A stretch of DNA of 64,000 nt from Citromicrobium sp. JLT1363. Its GTDB lineage: Bacteria; Pseudomonadota; Alphaproteobacteria; Sphingomonadales; Sphingomonadaceae. Of the stretch, positions 33,883-43,107 are shown in pieces. A program made the position numbers and the translations under genes. Location of the stretch: the NCBI RefSeq assembly GCF_000186705.1, contig NZ_AEUE01000006.1, forward strand, positions 1 through 64,000, read 5' to 3'. The notes below the pieces were generated by a model. That model saw nothing but the letters and a program-made list of their open reading frames with translations, did no database searches and was not told where the DNA came from. Every line of letters starts with the position of its first letter. The stretch's first letter is position 1.

Positions 33883-36371
33883 CCGAAATCAACGTCGAAC
33901 ATATCCGTTACCGGCTCCAGCGCGGATCGTCGGACGCATTTGCCGAGTTCAGGCAGACCTGGCGGGACAACTGGGCCGTGCGCTGGATCGTCTATGGCAC
34001 CGCCGCGCTGCTGGTGCTGTTTGCCATCGCCTGGTTCCTGATCGGGCGCGATCTGCCCAACGCTGCGGCCCTGCAGGATTACGAGACACCGCTGCCCACC
34101 GTGGTGCGCGGCAATGACGGCGAGATCGTGGGCAGCTATGCGCGCGACCGGCGCGTGCAGCTCGATTTCGTCGATTTCCCCCGACCGCTGATCAACGCCT
34201 TCCTCGCGGCGGAGGACGAGACGTTCTGGAGCCATAACGGCGTCGACATTACCGGCACGGCCAATGCCGTGATCGACTATGCACGCAAGGCCGGCACGGA
34301 CGAGCGTGCGGTGGGCGGCTCCACGATCACCCAGCAGGTCGCCAAGAACGTCCTGCTGAGCGACGAGTATTCGATTACCCGCAAGCTGCGCGAAATGCTG
34401 GTTGCCCGGCGCATCGAACAGACGCTGAGCAAGCAGGAAATCCTGACGCTCTATCTCAACGAAATTCCGTTGGGGCGGCGCAGCTTCGGCGTGCAGGCCG
34501 CCGCGCGCGCCTATTTCGGCAAGGATGTGGGCGACCTCGACCTGCACGAGATGGCGTTTCTGGCGATCCTGCCCAAGGCGCCCGAGCGCTACGGACGCGA
34601 ACGCTACGAGGATATGGCGATCACGCGCCGCAATTACGTGCTCGACAAGATGGCGGAGAACGAATGGGCGAGCGAGGCTGCGGTTGCCGCGGCCAAGGCG
34701 GAGCCGCTGGGCCTGACATCGGGCGCCACCTCGATCCGCAACGCGGACGCAGGCTATTTCATCGAGGAAGTACGTCGCCAGCTGCTCGACCGGTTCGGCG
34801 AAACCGCCGACGACGGGCCGAACAGCGTCTATGCCGGCGGCCTGTGGGTGCGAAGCTCGGTCGATCTCGAATTGCAGGACGCGGCGCGCACCGCGCTGCG
34901 TCGCGGCATGCAGCGCTATCACGGCAATCGTGGATGGAGCGGCCCGGTCGCCACGCTGGACCCGGATAACGGCGATCTGACGAGCCAGCTGGCGAGCGCC
35001 AACATCGGCATCAATTACGACGACTGGCGCGTGGCGGTGTTCACCGGCTCGGGCACGATCGGGTTTTCCGATGGCGAGACCGCGACGCTCAACGGGGCGC
35101 CCAACTCGCTGCGTGCGGGCGATGTGCTCGCGGTGCGCCCCTCGGGCAACGCGTGGCGGGTGGCCGTCATCCCCGACGCATCCGGCGGCATCGTGGTGGA
35201 GGACCCGCAGACCGGCCGCATCCTTGCGATGCAGGGCGGGTGGGACAGTCGCCTCGAAAGCTTCAACCGTGCCACCCAGGCCAAGCGCCAGCCGGGCTCG
35301 ACCGTGAAGCCCTTCGTCTATGCGACCGGGCTGGACCAGGGACTGACGCCGGCGAGCCAGGTCGATAACAGCAGCTTCTGCGCCTATCAGGGTGCGCGCT
35401 ATGGCCGCAAATGCATCCGCGGTGGCCGGGCGGGCACCTACACGCTGCGCTACGGGCTCGAGAATTCGCAGAACGTGATGACCGCCAATATCGCCAACGA
35501 GGCGGGCATGGCGAATGTCATCAAGACCTACGAACGCGTCGGCATCGGTTCTTACGACCCCTACATCTCCTTCGCGCTGGGCGCGGGCGAGACCACGGTG
35601 GAGAAGATGACCAACGCCTTCTCCACGCTCGCCAATCATGGCCGCTACAACGATCCGACCGTGATCGATTACGTGCAGGATCGACGCGGCAAGGTCATCT
35701 GGCGCGCGGACAAGCGCGAATGCGCCGAATGCAACAAACCCGAATATGACGGTGCGGCGATGCCCCGGCCCGGGCCGCTGGGCCGCCAGATGATGGATGC
35801 TCGCACCGCATTCCAGATCAGCCACATTCTCGAAGGCGTGATCACGCGCGGCACCGCGAAGGTGCTGCGTGGCACCGGCCTGCCGCTGTTCGGCAAGACC
35901 GGGACGACCACCGGCCCCAAGGACGTGTGGTTCGTCGGCGGGACGCAGCAGATGATGGTCGGCACCTATCTGGGCTTCGATCAGCCGCGCAACATGGGCG
36001 GCTATGCACAGGGCGGCACCATCGCCGCGCCGATCGTGAAGACCTTCATCGAGGAAACGCGCGACCGCTGGCGCGCGACGCCTCCCGTGGCGCCGGCCGG
36101 GGTCCGCATGGTGCGGATCGACCGGCGCACGGGTGGCCGCGTCTTCGACCAGTGGCCGGGCACGGACGAGAATGCGGCGATCATCTGGGAGGCTTTCAAG
36201 CCCGATACGGAACCGCCCCGTTCGACCCGCGCGTCCGAAATCGCGGCGCAGCGGCAGGAACTGCTCGATCTCATCCGCCGCGCCCGGCGTGCGCAGGCCG
36301 AGGGGCAGAGGGCCGTCGAACGCGAGGAACCGCCCGAAGACTTCGTCGAGGAACAGGGCGGCATCTACTAG
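33879..36371 (+). CDS. mrcA: Penicillin-binding protein 1A, bifunctional
   Basis: The 830-residue class A PBP polymerises and cross-links peptidoglycan. After an N-terminal membrane helix (about residue 35-55) comes the GT51 transglycosylase with AAEDETFWSHNGVD, GGSTITQQVAKNVLL and RKLREMLVARRIE. Then an OB-like insert and the transpeptidase with PGSTVKPFVYA (catalytic Ser), ENSQNVM (SxN) and FGKTGTTTGP (KTG). An Arg/Glu-rich tail ends the protein. The insert between the two domains marks the PBP1A rather than 1B type. A 20-codon reading frame (33820-33882) ends in its start codon. Confidence 0.93.
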   Translation: MTEINVEHIRYRLQRGSSDAFAEFRQTWRDNWAVRWIVYGTAALLVLFAIAWFLIGRDLPNAAALQDYETPLPTVVRGNDGEIVGSYARDRRVQLDFVDFPRPLINAFLAAEDETFWSHNGVDITGTANAVIDYARKAGTDERAVGGSTITQQVAKNVLLSDEYSITRKLREMLVARRIEQTLSKQEILTLYLNEIPLGRRSFGVQAAARAYFGKDVGDLDLHEMAFLAILPKAPERYGRERYEDMAITRRNYVLDKMAENEWASEAAVAAAKAEPLGLTSGATSIRNADAGYFIEEVRRQLLDRFGETADDGPNSVYAGGLWVRSSVDLELQDAARTALRRGMQRYHGNRGWSGPVATLDPDNGDLTSQLASANIGINYDDWRVAVFTGSGTIGFSDGETATLNGAPNSLRAGDVLAVRPSGNAWRVAVIPDASGGIVVEDPQTGRILAMQGGWDSRLESFNRATQAKRQPGSTVKPFVYATGLDQGLTPASQVDNSSFCAYQGARYGRKCIRGGRAGTYTLRYGLENSQNVMTANIANEAGMANVIKTYERVGIGSYDPYISFALGAGETTVEKMTNAFSTLANHGRYNDPTVIDYVQDRRGKVIWRADKRECAECNKPEYDGAAMPRPGPLGRQMMDARTAFQISHILEGVITRGTAKVLRGTGLPLFGKTGTTTGPKDVWFVGGTQQMMVGTYLGFDQPRNMGGYAQGGTIAAPIVKTFIEETRDRWRATPPVAPAGVRMVRIDRRTGGRVFDQWPGTDENAAIIWEAFKPDTEPPRSTRASEIAAQRQELLDLIRRARRAQAEGQRAVEREEPPEDFVEEQGGIY

Positions 36372-36410
36372 CGCCGTCGGCCCCGGGCCGGGATCGCGGG
36401 TTGCCATGCA

Positions 36411-36438
36411 GGGCAGGCGGCCCTAGCGCTGCCTGCCC
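36411..36438. terminator. Perfect 8-bp hairpin between mrcA and prfB
   Basis: Arms gggcaggc (36411-36418) and gcctgccc (36431-36438) are perfect reverse complements around a 12-base loop. There is no T-run, so it may be a factor-assisted terminator for mrcA, or part of the prfB leader, whose start codon is 24 bases downstream. Confidence 0.4.
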
Positions 36439-36461
36439 CAATTCGTGAGAAAGATCAGCCT

Positions 36462-37589
36462 ATGCGTGCCGAAGGGCAGGCCCATATAGACCGTATCGAA
36501 GCCGCGCTTGCGCTGGTGCGCCAGTCGCTCGACTGGGAGCGCGCGCTGCGCGAACTCGACGAGCTGAACGCGCGCGTCGAAGACCCGACCCTGTGGGACG
36601 ATCCCAAGCAGGCGCAATCGATCATGCGCGAGCAAAAGCGCCTTGAAAGCGCGATTGGCACGGTCAACACCATCTCGTCCGAAATGGCCGATGCCATCGA
36701 GTTCATCGAACTGGGCGAGGCAGAGGGTGACGACGACACCGTGAACGAAGGGCTCGCCAGCCTCGAAAAGCTGGCCGTGCGCGCCGATGCGGACAAGGTG
36801 CAGGCGCTTCTTTCGGGCGAGGCGGACGCGAACGACGCCTATCTGGAAGTGCACGCGGGCGCGGGCGGCACGGAAAGCCAGGACTGGGCCGAAATGCTGA
36901 TGCGCATGTATGTGCGCTGGGCGGAAAAGCGCGGCTTCAAGGTCGAAACGGTCGAGTATCAGGCGGGCGAGCAGGCCGGGATCAAGTCGGTCACACTGCT
37001 CATCAAGGGCGAAAACGCCTACGGCTACGCCAAGACGGAGAGCGGCGTGCACCGGCTGGTGCGGATCAGCCCGTATGATTCGAGCGCGCGGCGGCACACT
37101 TCGTTCAGCTCGGTCTGGGTCTATCCGGTGATCGACGACGATATCGAGATCGAGATCAACGAAAGCGACCTCAAGATCGACACCTACCGCGCTTCCGGCG
37201 CGGGCGGGCAGCACGTCAACACGACCGATTCCGCGGTCCGTATCACCCACCAGCCCACGGGCATCGTCGTGGCAAGCCAGAACGACCGCAGCCAGCACAA
37301 GAACCGCGCCACCGCGATGAGCATGCTGAAGGCACGGCTGTTCGAGCGCGAAATGGCGGAGCGCGAGGCGGCGGCTTCGGGCGAATATGCCGAGAAGACC
37401 GAAATCGGCTGGGGCCACCAGATCCGCAGCTACGTGCTGCAGCCCTATCAGCTGGTGAAGGACCTGCGCACGGGCGAAACCTCTACGGCCCCGGGCGAAG
37501 TGCTCGACGGCGCGATCGACCCCTTCATTTCCGCCGCGCTCGCCCAGCGGGTGACGGGTGAAGCGGTCGAGGTGGAGGACGTGGAGTAA
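36462..37589 (+). CDS. prfB: Peptide chain release factor 2
   Basis: RF2 reads UGA and UAA stops and triggers peptide release in the ribosome. The 375-residue product has the GGQ motif ([16 protein letters not shown]) and the RRHTSFSSV segment. The stop-recognition tripeptide, SPF in E. coli, reads SPY here ([11 protein letters not shown]), a conservative change. The gene is one uninterrupted frame; the CTTTGA programmed frameshift that autoregulates many prfB genes is absent, as in other alphaproteobacteria with this N-terminus. ATG 36462 gives the usual start of the alphaproteobacterial protein. Confidence 0.95.
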   Translation: MRAEGQAHIDRIEAALALVRQSLDWERALRELDELNARVEDPTLWDDPKQAQSIMREQKRLESAIGTVNTISSEMADAIEFIELGEAEGDDDTVNEGLASLEKLAVRADADKVQALLSGEADANDAYLEVHAGAGGTESQDWAEMLMRMYVRWAEKRGFKVETVEYQAGEQAGIKSVTLLIKGENAYGYAKTESGVHRLVRISPYDSSARRHTSFSSVWVYPVIDDDIEIEINESDLKIDTYRASGAGGQHVNTTDSAVRITHQPTGIVVASQNDRSQHKNRATAMSMLKARLFEREMAEREAAASGEYAEKTEIGWGHQIRSYVLQPYQLVKDLRTGETSTAPGEVLDGAIDPFISAALAQRVTGEAVEVEDVE

Positions 37590-37644
37590 CGCCACGCGAT
37601 TGGCGCTTGGCCAAGCGGGCCTCGCGCGGCTAAGGGCCTCGGAT

Positions 37645-38406
37645 ATGATCGTGCGGCTTGGACTACTGTCGGTTCTGGGATGGGCCCTCGCGCTTGCCGC
37701 CTGTGGCGAGGCCGAGAACGCGGGCGACCGCCCCGAAAGTGCGCGCGCCTTTCCCCAGCCCGACCGGCCCGTCTCCGATCTGGGCGCCAACCAGTTCAGC
37801 ACCGAAGACAAGCGCGACAGCCAGGGCGAGGCGCGCAAGGTCATGGACATGGCCTCGATCGCCCCGGGCATGACGGTAGCCGATATCGGCGCGGGCGAAG
37901 GCTATTACACGGTCCGCCTGGCCGAACGCGTGGGCGAAGACGGCCGGGTGCTGGCGCAGGATATCGATCGCGGCGCGCTGGAGCGGCTCGGCCGCCGGGT
38001 GGAGCGCGAAAGGCTCGACAACGTGTCGATCAAGTTCGGGGCGGAAGACGATCCGCGCCTGCCCGAAGACAGTTTCGACCGCGTATTCCTGGTCCACATG
38101 TACCACGAGGTGGCCGAGCCTTACCCGTTCCTGTGGCGCCTGTGGCCGTCGCTGACCGAAGGCGGCAAGGTGATCGTGGTCGATATCGACCGGCCGACCG
38201 ATCGCCACGGCATCCCGCCGGCGCTGCTCGCCTGCGAGTTCGAACGGGTCGGATACAGGCTCGACCGGATCGAGCATGCGCCCGAGCTGGCAGGATACTT
38301 TGCACAATTCAGTCGCGGCGCTACAAGGCCCGACCCGGAAGACATTGTCCCTTGTACGGGGGACGACCGCGCCGCTAACGCCGAAGGGGCATCACCGCAG
38401 GGCTAG
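37645..38406 (+). CDS. Predicted exported methyltransferase-like lipoprotein
   Basis: The 253-residue protein starts with a lipoprotein signal (LGWALALAACGEAEN, lipobox Cys at 20) followed by a class I methyltransferase fold: MTVADIGAGEGYYTVRLAE (SAM loop), GRVLAQDID and FDRVFLVHMYHEV. A methyltransferase outside the cytoplasm is odd because SAM is made inside; similar proteins occur in other proteobacteria, function unknown. Either the signal is not processed, or the fold serves another role. ATG 37645 was chosen since it places the signal peptide at the N-terminus. It lies 55 bases after prfB. Confidence 0.75.
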   Translation: MIVRLGLLSVLGWALALAACGEAENAGDRPESARAFPQPDRPVSDLGANQFSTEDKRDSQGEARKVMDMASIAPGMTVADIGAGEGYYTVRLAERVGEDGRVLAQDIDRGALERLGRRVERERLDNVSIKFGAEDDPRLPEDSFDRVFLVHMYHEVAEPYPFLWRLWPSLTEGGKVIVVDIDRPTDRHGIPPALLACEFERVGYRLDRIEHAPELAGYFAQFSRGATRPDPEDIVPCTGDDRAANAEGASPQG

Positions 38407-38436
38407 GCGCTTCCAGCTGAACAAATTGGGAAATTC

Positions 38437-39843
38437 ATGGCATTCAAAGGGCTGCGGCCGATTAATTACGGCGGACGTGAAGTATGGCCGCTGATCGAGG
38501 GCGGTAAGGGCGTTTCGGCAACCAACCACGCCAGTTCCGGCGCGTGGGCTGCTGCGGGCGGCATCGGCACCGTCAGCGCGGTCAACGCGGACAGCTACGA
38601 CGCGGAAGGCAAGATCGTACCCCAGGTGTACGACGCGCTGACCCGCAAGGAACGGCACGAGCAGTTGATCCAGTACGCGATCGACGGTGCGGTGGCGCAG
38701 GTCCAGCGTGCGCACGAGATTGCGAACGGCAACGGCGCCATCAACATCAACGTCTTGTGGGAAATGGGCGGCGCGCAGGCGGTGCTCGAAGGCGTGCTGG
38801 AGAAGACCCGCGGCCTCGTCACCGGCGTCACCTGCGGGGCGGGCATGCCCTACAAGCTGGCGGAGATCGCGGCGCATTATAACGTCAGCTACCTGCCCAT
38901 CATCAGCTCCGCCCGCGCGTTCCGCGCGCTGTGGAAGCGCAGCTATTCCAAGGTGCCCGAACTGATGGCTGCGGTGGTCTACGAAGACCCGTGGCTCGCG
39001 GGCGGCCATAACGGCCTTTCCAACGCGGAAGACCCGCGCGAGCCGCAGGACCCTTACCCGCGCGTCAAGGATCTGCGCGCGACGATGCGCAAGGAAGGCG
39101 TATCGGAAGACGTGCCCATCGTGATGGCGGGCGGCGTGTGGTACCTGCGCGAGTGGGAAAACTGGATCGACAACGAGGAACTCGGCCTGATCGCCTTCCA
39201 GTTCGGCACGCGCCCGCTGCTGACCGAGGAAAGCCCGATCCCGCAGGAATGGAAGGATGCGCTGCGCAATATCGAGGAAGGCGATGTGCTGCTGCACAAG
39301 TTCTCCCCCACGGGCTTCTATTCCAGCGCGGTGAAGAACGATTTCCTCTACGATCTGATGCACCGGTCCGAACGGCAGATCCCGATCTTCAAGAAGGGCG
39401 AGATGGAAGGCACCGAGCCGCTCGCGGACGAGGGCAAGGCGCGCAATTTCTGGGTCAAGCCGGAAGACCGCCCCAAGGCGCGCGAATGGATGGCGAAAGG
39501 CTTTACCGAAGCGCTCAAGACGCCGGACGGCACTGCGGTGTTCGTGACGCCCGAGAGCCGCGACATCATCCGCAAGGACCAGCAGGATTGCATGGGTTGT
39601 CTGAGCCATTGCCAGTTTTCCAGCTGGAAGGATCACGACGACTACACGACCGGGCGCCTCGCCGATCCGCGCAGCTTCTGCATCCAGAAGACCCTGCAGG
39701 ATATCGCCCATGGTGGACCGGTGGACGAAAACCTGATGTTCGCAGGCCACGCGGCCTATAGGTTCAAGAACGACCCGTTCTATTCCAACAATTTCACCCC
39801 TTCGGTGAAGCAGCTGGTGGACCGGATTCTGACCGGAGACTAG
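38437..39843 (+). CDS. Nitronate monooxygenase-like flavoprotein with C-terminal Cys cluster
   Basis: The 468-residue protein resembles FMN-dependent nitronate monooxygenase/2-nitropropane dioxygenase TIM barrels: ATNHASSGAWAAAGGIGTVS near the N-terminus, the GVTCGAGMPYKLAEI segment and PIVMAGGVWYLREW, LIAFQFGTRPL for phosphate binding. It is longer than typical family members, and its C-terminal part has Cys385, Cys388, Cys392 (CMGCLSHC) and Cys415, a spacing that could bind an iron-sulfur cluster. The electron donor and substrate are unknown. It is followed after 12 bases by the esterase gene. Confidence 0.78.
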   Translation: MAFKGLRPINYGGREVWPLIEGGKGVSATNHASSGAWAAAGGIGTVSAVNADSYDAEGKIVPQVYDALTRKERHEQLIQYAIDGAVAQVQRAHEIANGNGAININVLWEMGGAQAVLEGVLEKTRGLVTGVTCGAGMPYKLAEIAAHYNVSYLPIISSARAFRALWKRSYSKVPELMAAVVYEDPWLAGGHNGLSNAEDPREPQDPYPRVKDLRATMRKEGVSEDVPIVMAGGVWYLREWENWIDNEELGLIAFQFGTRPLLTEESPIPQEWKDALRNIEEGDVLLHKFSPTGFYSSAVKNDFLYDLMHRSERQIPIFKKGEMEGTEPLADEGKARNFWVKPEDRPKAREWMAKGFTEALKTPDGTAVFVTPESRDIIRKDQQDCMGCLSHCQFSSWKDHDDYTTGRLADPRSFCIQKTLQDIAHGGPVDENLMFAGHAAYRFKNDPFYSNNFTPSVKQLVDRILTGD

Positions 39844-39855
39844 GAGCCAGGCGCG

Positions 39856-40587
39856 ATGCCCGAACCGAGAGACGATCATCTGGCACCGTCTTTCGGCACC
39901 TGGCTGCGCGAGCTTCCCAATCTGCCGAAGATCTGGTCCAGCCCGATCCGGCGTGTGCGACTGCCTGCCGATGCAGGTGAGATCTCGCCGGACAAGGACC
40001 GGGCGCCGGTCCTTGTCCTGCCGGGCATCATGTCGAACGACGGCGCAACCTCGCTCATGCGCCGCACGCTGAACGCTGCGGGCTATGACGCGTTTCCCGC
40101 CCGGCTCGGCATGATGGTCACGGGGATAACGCAGGCCTTCTTCGACCGGGCCGAAGCGCGCCTGGACGAGGTTCATGCGCAGACCGGGCAGAAGGTCGTC
40201 CTGATCGGTATCAGCCTTGGCGGGCTCTACGCCCGCGTGCTCGCCCAGCGCCACCCGGAAAAGGTGGCGCTGGTGATGACGCTTGGCACGCCGTTCTCGG
40301 GCGACAGGCGGGCGAACAATGCGTGGCGGCTCTACGAGGCGATCAACGATCACAAGGTGGACAACCCGCCGCTGCCGGACGATCCTCGGCAGAAGCCGCC
40401 GGTCCGTACGATTGCGATCTGGTCTCCGCATGATGGCGTCATCGCGCCTGCGTGTTCGCGGGGCGAGGAGGGCGAATGCGACCGCGCGATCGAGGTGCCG
40501 GAGAGGCACTTCGAATTTTCCGCCAGCCGCGCCTCGGTTCAGCGCGTCCTCACGATTTTGAACGAGGAAATGCGCGAAATCGGCTAG
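39856..40587 (+). CDS. Alpha/beta hydrolase (esterase/lipase-like)
   Basis: The 243-residue protein has an alpha/beta hydrolase core: VLVLPGIMSND after the first strand, nucleophile elbow LIGISLGGLYAR with Ser, WSPHDGVIAP with the likely catalytic Asp, and a late HFEFSASR with a candidate His. No signal peptide is evident. The SHDGVI-type acid loop resembles triacylglycerol-lipase-like esterases, but no substrate is assigned. It is probably co-transcribed with the preceding flavoprotein. Its stop shares bases 40585-40586 with the stop of amt on the other strand. Confidence 0.8.
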   Translation: MPEPRDDHLAPSFGTWLRELPNLPKIWSSPIRRVRLPADAGEISPDKDRAPVLVLPGIMSNDGATSLMRRTLNAAGYDAFPARLGMMVTGITQAFFDRAEARLDEVHAQTGQKVVLIGISLGGLYARVLAQRHPEKVALVMTLGTPFSGDRRANNAWRLYEAINDHKVDNPPLPDDPRQKPPVRTIAIWSPHDGVIAPACSRGEEGECDRAIEVPERHFEFSASRASVQRVLTILNEEMREIG

Positions 40588-41882
40588 TCGCCCAGATGCC
40601 AGGCACGCTCGCCATGGCTGGTGATGTCGAGCCCTTCGATCTCGTCCTTCTTGCGCACCCGCATCGGAGCGATGATCCCGATGCCCAGCGCCAGAATGGC
40701 GGTCATCACCGCGCTCCACAGCGCGACCACGCCCACGCCCAGCGCCTGTGCGCCCAGCTGCGCGCCCGGCGTCATGCCCTGAGCGTAGCCGACCCCGCCC
40801 AGCGCGGAGGATACGAACAGGCCGAGCAGAAGCGAGCCCATAATGCCGCCCACGCCGTGGACCGCGAACACATCGAGCGAATCGTCAATGCCCCATTTCC
40901 TGATCTGGAGAACCGCGAAGTAGCAGACCACGGCAGCCAGCGCGCCGAACAGGATTGCGGCTCCGGGCGAGATGAAGGCTGCGGCCGGTGTGATCGTGGC
41001 GAGGCCGGCGATGGCGCCCGTGGCCCAGCCGACCATGGTCGTCTTGCCGAAGCCGATTCGCTCTATCAGCAGCCACACCAGCGCCGCCGTGCTCGCGGCG
41101 ACGTGGGTGTTGATGATCGCCGTGGAGGCATCGTCGGTCGCGGCAAGGGCGGACCCGCCGTTGAAGCCGAACCAGCCGACCCACAGCAAAGCGGCGCCAA
41201 CCATGGTAAGGCCCGGCGCATGCGGCAGCATCGGCTTGTCGGGAAAGCCGCGCCGCGCCCCCATCATCACCGCGACCACCAGGGCCGAGACCCCGGCGGT
41301 GGTATGGACAACCAGACCTCCCGCGAAATCGAGCGTTCCGGAGCTCGCCAGCCAGCCGCCGCCCCAGATCCAGTGCGCGACGGGCGCGTAGACCACCAGG
41401 CTCCACAAGGCGCAGAAGACGACGACCCAGGAAAACCGGGCGCGATCCACCCAGGCACCGATCATCAGCGCGGGGGCGATGATGGCGAAGGTCATCTGGA
41501 ACAGCACGAAGGTGCTTTCGGGGATGGTCGTGCCCAGCCGCACGTTGGTCAGCTCTATCAGCATCCACGCGCGTCCGTTGCCGACCCAGCCGCTGGAGAC
41601 GTCCCCGAACGCGAATGTATAGCCGACCACGATCCACAGCACCGAGACGATGCTGGCCACCGCGCCGGTCTGCAGTGCGACCGAAAGGAAGTTCCTGGAC
41701 CGCACGAGCCCGCCGTAGAACAGCGCGAGGCCGGGCAGGGTCATCAGCAGGACCAGCGCGCTGGCGGTGAGTATCCAGGCCGTATCGCCAGTATCGTTCG
41801 CCACGATCGCGCCAATGTCCTGCGCGGAGGCGGGGGCGGCGATAAGAGCCGCGAGCAGGAGTGCCGAAACGAATCTGGTCAT
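40584..41882 (-). CDS. amt: Ammonium transporter
   Basis: The 432-residue Amt/MEP/Rh protein has a cleavable signal peptide (ALIAAPASAQ) and about eleven membrane helices. Diagnostic segments are LPGLALFYGGLVRSRN, VVHTTAGVSALVVAV with the first pore His and DVFAVHGVGGIMGSLLLG with the second. It imports ammonium at low nitrogen. The usual PII partner gene glnK is not adjacent: upstream (41883-42002) is a 120-base gap and then the dehydrogenase on the same strand. No sigma-54 promoter signature was recognised there. Confidence 0.95.
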   Translation of the reverse strand: MTRFVSALLLAALIAAPASAQDIGAIVANDTGDTAWILTASALVLLMTLPGLALFYGGLVRSRNFLSVALQTGAVASIVSVLWIVVGYTFAFGDVSSGWVGNGRAWMLIELTNVRLGTTIPESTFVLFQMTFAIIAPALMIGAWVDRARFSWVVVFCALWSLVVYAPVAHWIWGGGWLASSGTLDFAGGLVVHTTAGVSALVVAVMMGARRGFPDKPMLPHAPGLTMVGAALLWVGWFGFNGGSALAATDDASTAIINTHVAASTAALVWLLIERIGFGKTTMVGWATGAIAGLATITPAAAFISPGAAILFGALAAVVCYFAVLQIRKWGIDDSLDVFAVHGVGGIMGSLLLGLFVSSALGGVGYAQGMTPGAQLGAQALGVGVVALWSAVMTAILALGIGIIAPMRVRKKDEIEGLDITSHGERAWHLGD

Positions 41883-42002
41883 CGCGCGAAGGTCCTCCGG
41901 GAATGGGTAGCGCGAGAATGAGAGTATCCGCGCGCGCCGGACAAGCCCCTTAGCCGGACTATCCCTACAAGACGTAAATCGGATGGCCGAACCGATGGCG
42001 GG

Positions 42003-43028
42003 TCAGATCAGCGCGTCGAGCACCTGATCGGGCGGGCGATGGCCGTCGGCCCAGAAGCGGATATTGGCAATTACCTTCTCGCCCGAGGCCGCACGCCCTT
42101 CCGCCGTGGCGCTGCCGATGTGGGGCAGGGTCATCACGTTGGGATGGGCCAGCAGGCGCGGATCGACCTTGGGCTCCTCGGGATAGACGTCCAGCCCCGC
42201 GCCCGCGAGATGCCCGCTTTCCAGCGCCTCCACCAGCGCGTCCTGGTCCACCAGATCGCCGCGGGCGGTGTTGATGAGGCAGGCATCCGGCTTCATCCGC
42301 GCGATCGCCTGCGCGTCGATCATGTGATGGCTTTCGGGGTTGGAGGGGCAGTGCAGGGTCAGGATGTCGGTCTGCGCCAGCAGATCGTCGAGGCTTTCGA
42401 CATAGCTTGCGCCGAACATCCGCTCCACCGCTTCGGGCAGTCGCTTGCGGTTGTGATAGACCAGATCGAGGCCGAAGGCCTTGGCGCGGTGCGCCACCGC
42501 CTGCCCGATCCGGCCCATGCCCACGATGCCCAGCGTCTTTCCGGCCAGCTTGCGGCCCAGCATCGCGGTGGGCGCCCAGCCGCTCCATTCGCCGCTGCGG
42601 ACCAGCGACACGCCCTCGCGCATCCGGCGCGGCACGCCGATGATCAGCGCCATGGCGAGGTCTGCCGTATCCTCGGTAAAGACGCTGGGCGTGTTGGTGA
42701 CGGTGATCTTGCGCGCGGCTGCGGCTGCCAGATCGATATGATCGGTGCCCGCGCCGAAGCTGGCGATCAGCCGCATGCGATCACCTGCTGCGTCGAGCAT
42801 TGCGGCATCGATCCGGTCGGTGACGGTGGGCACCAGCACGTCGCATTCGCGCATTGCGGCGATCAGGGCGTCGCGGTCCATGGGCTCGTCGCTTTCGTTG
42901 AAGCGACAATCGAACAGCTCGCCCATGCGCTCCTCCACGACGGGAGTAAGTGCGCGGGTGACGATTACGCGGGGCTTGCCCTCTACGCGGCGGGTGGATT
43001 GATCGGACTGGCTGGACATTGCCGCCAT
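42003..43028 (-). CDS. D-isomer 2-hydroxyacid dehydrogenase (glyoxylate/hydroxypyruvate reductase-like)
   Basis: The 341-residue enzyme is a D-2-hydroxyacid dehydrogenase. The NAD(P) loop is GIVGMGRIGQAVA, and the catalytic Arg, Glu and His are in NTARGDLVDQ, YPEEPKVDP and TLPHIGSATAEGR. It resembles GyaR/D-glycerate dehydrogenases, reducing glyoxylate or hydroxypyruvate. Two near starts are possible: ATG 43028 and ATG 43019. It overlaps nothing and is divergent from the SH3-protein gene 79 bases away. Confidence 0.88.
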   Translation of the reverse strand: MAAMSSQSDQSTRRVEGKPRVIVTRALTPVVEERMGELFDCRFNESDEPMDRDALIAAMRECDVLVPTVTDRIDAAMLDAAGDRMRLIASFGAGTDHIDLAAAAARKITVTNTPSVFTEDTADLAMALIIGVPRRMREGVSLVRSGEWSGWAPTAMLGRKLAGKTLGIVGMGRIGQAVAHRAKAFGLDLVYHNRKRLPEAVERMFGASYVESLDDLLAQTDILTLHCPSNPESHHMIDAQAIARMKPDACLINTARGDLVDQDALVEALESGHLAGAGLDVYPEEPKVDPRLLAHPNVMTLPHIGSATAEGRAASGEKVIANIRFWADGHRPPDQVLDALI

Positions 43029-43107
43029 GCTTGGCGCCTGCGGGAAATGCGGTCAAGCGACCGTGCTTCTTGCCAGTGGGGCAGGGCGTGCAGTATTCTG
43101 CCCGGCG

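Noticed and set aside
33834-36407. 857-codon minus-strand frame opposite mrcA
   Set aside because: mrcA carries all penicillin-binding protein motifs in the other direction; the antisense product has no recognisable motif.
36462-36560. Programmed frameshift in prfB
   Set aside because: No CTTTGA slippery site or in-frame stop near the start; the gene is one continuous frame.
38392-40719. 775-codon minus-strand frame
   Set aside because: Antisense to the flavoprotein and the esterase gene, both with catalytic motifs; no feature in the translation.
40584-41882. Amt as a sensor-fused transporter (Amt-GGDEF or glnK partner)
   Set aside because: The protein ends shortly after the last helix, with no added domain, and no PII gene is adjacent.
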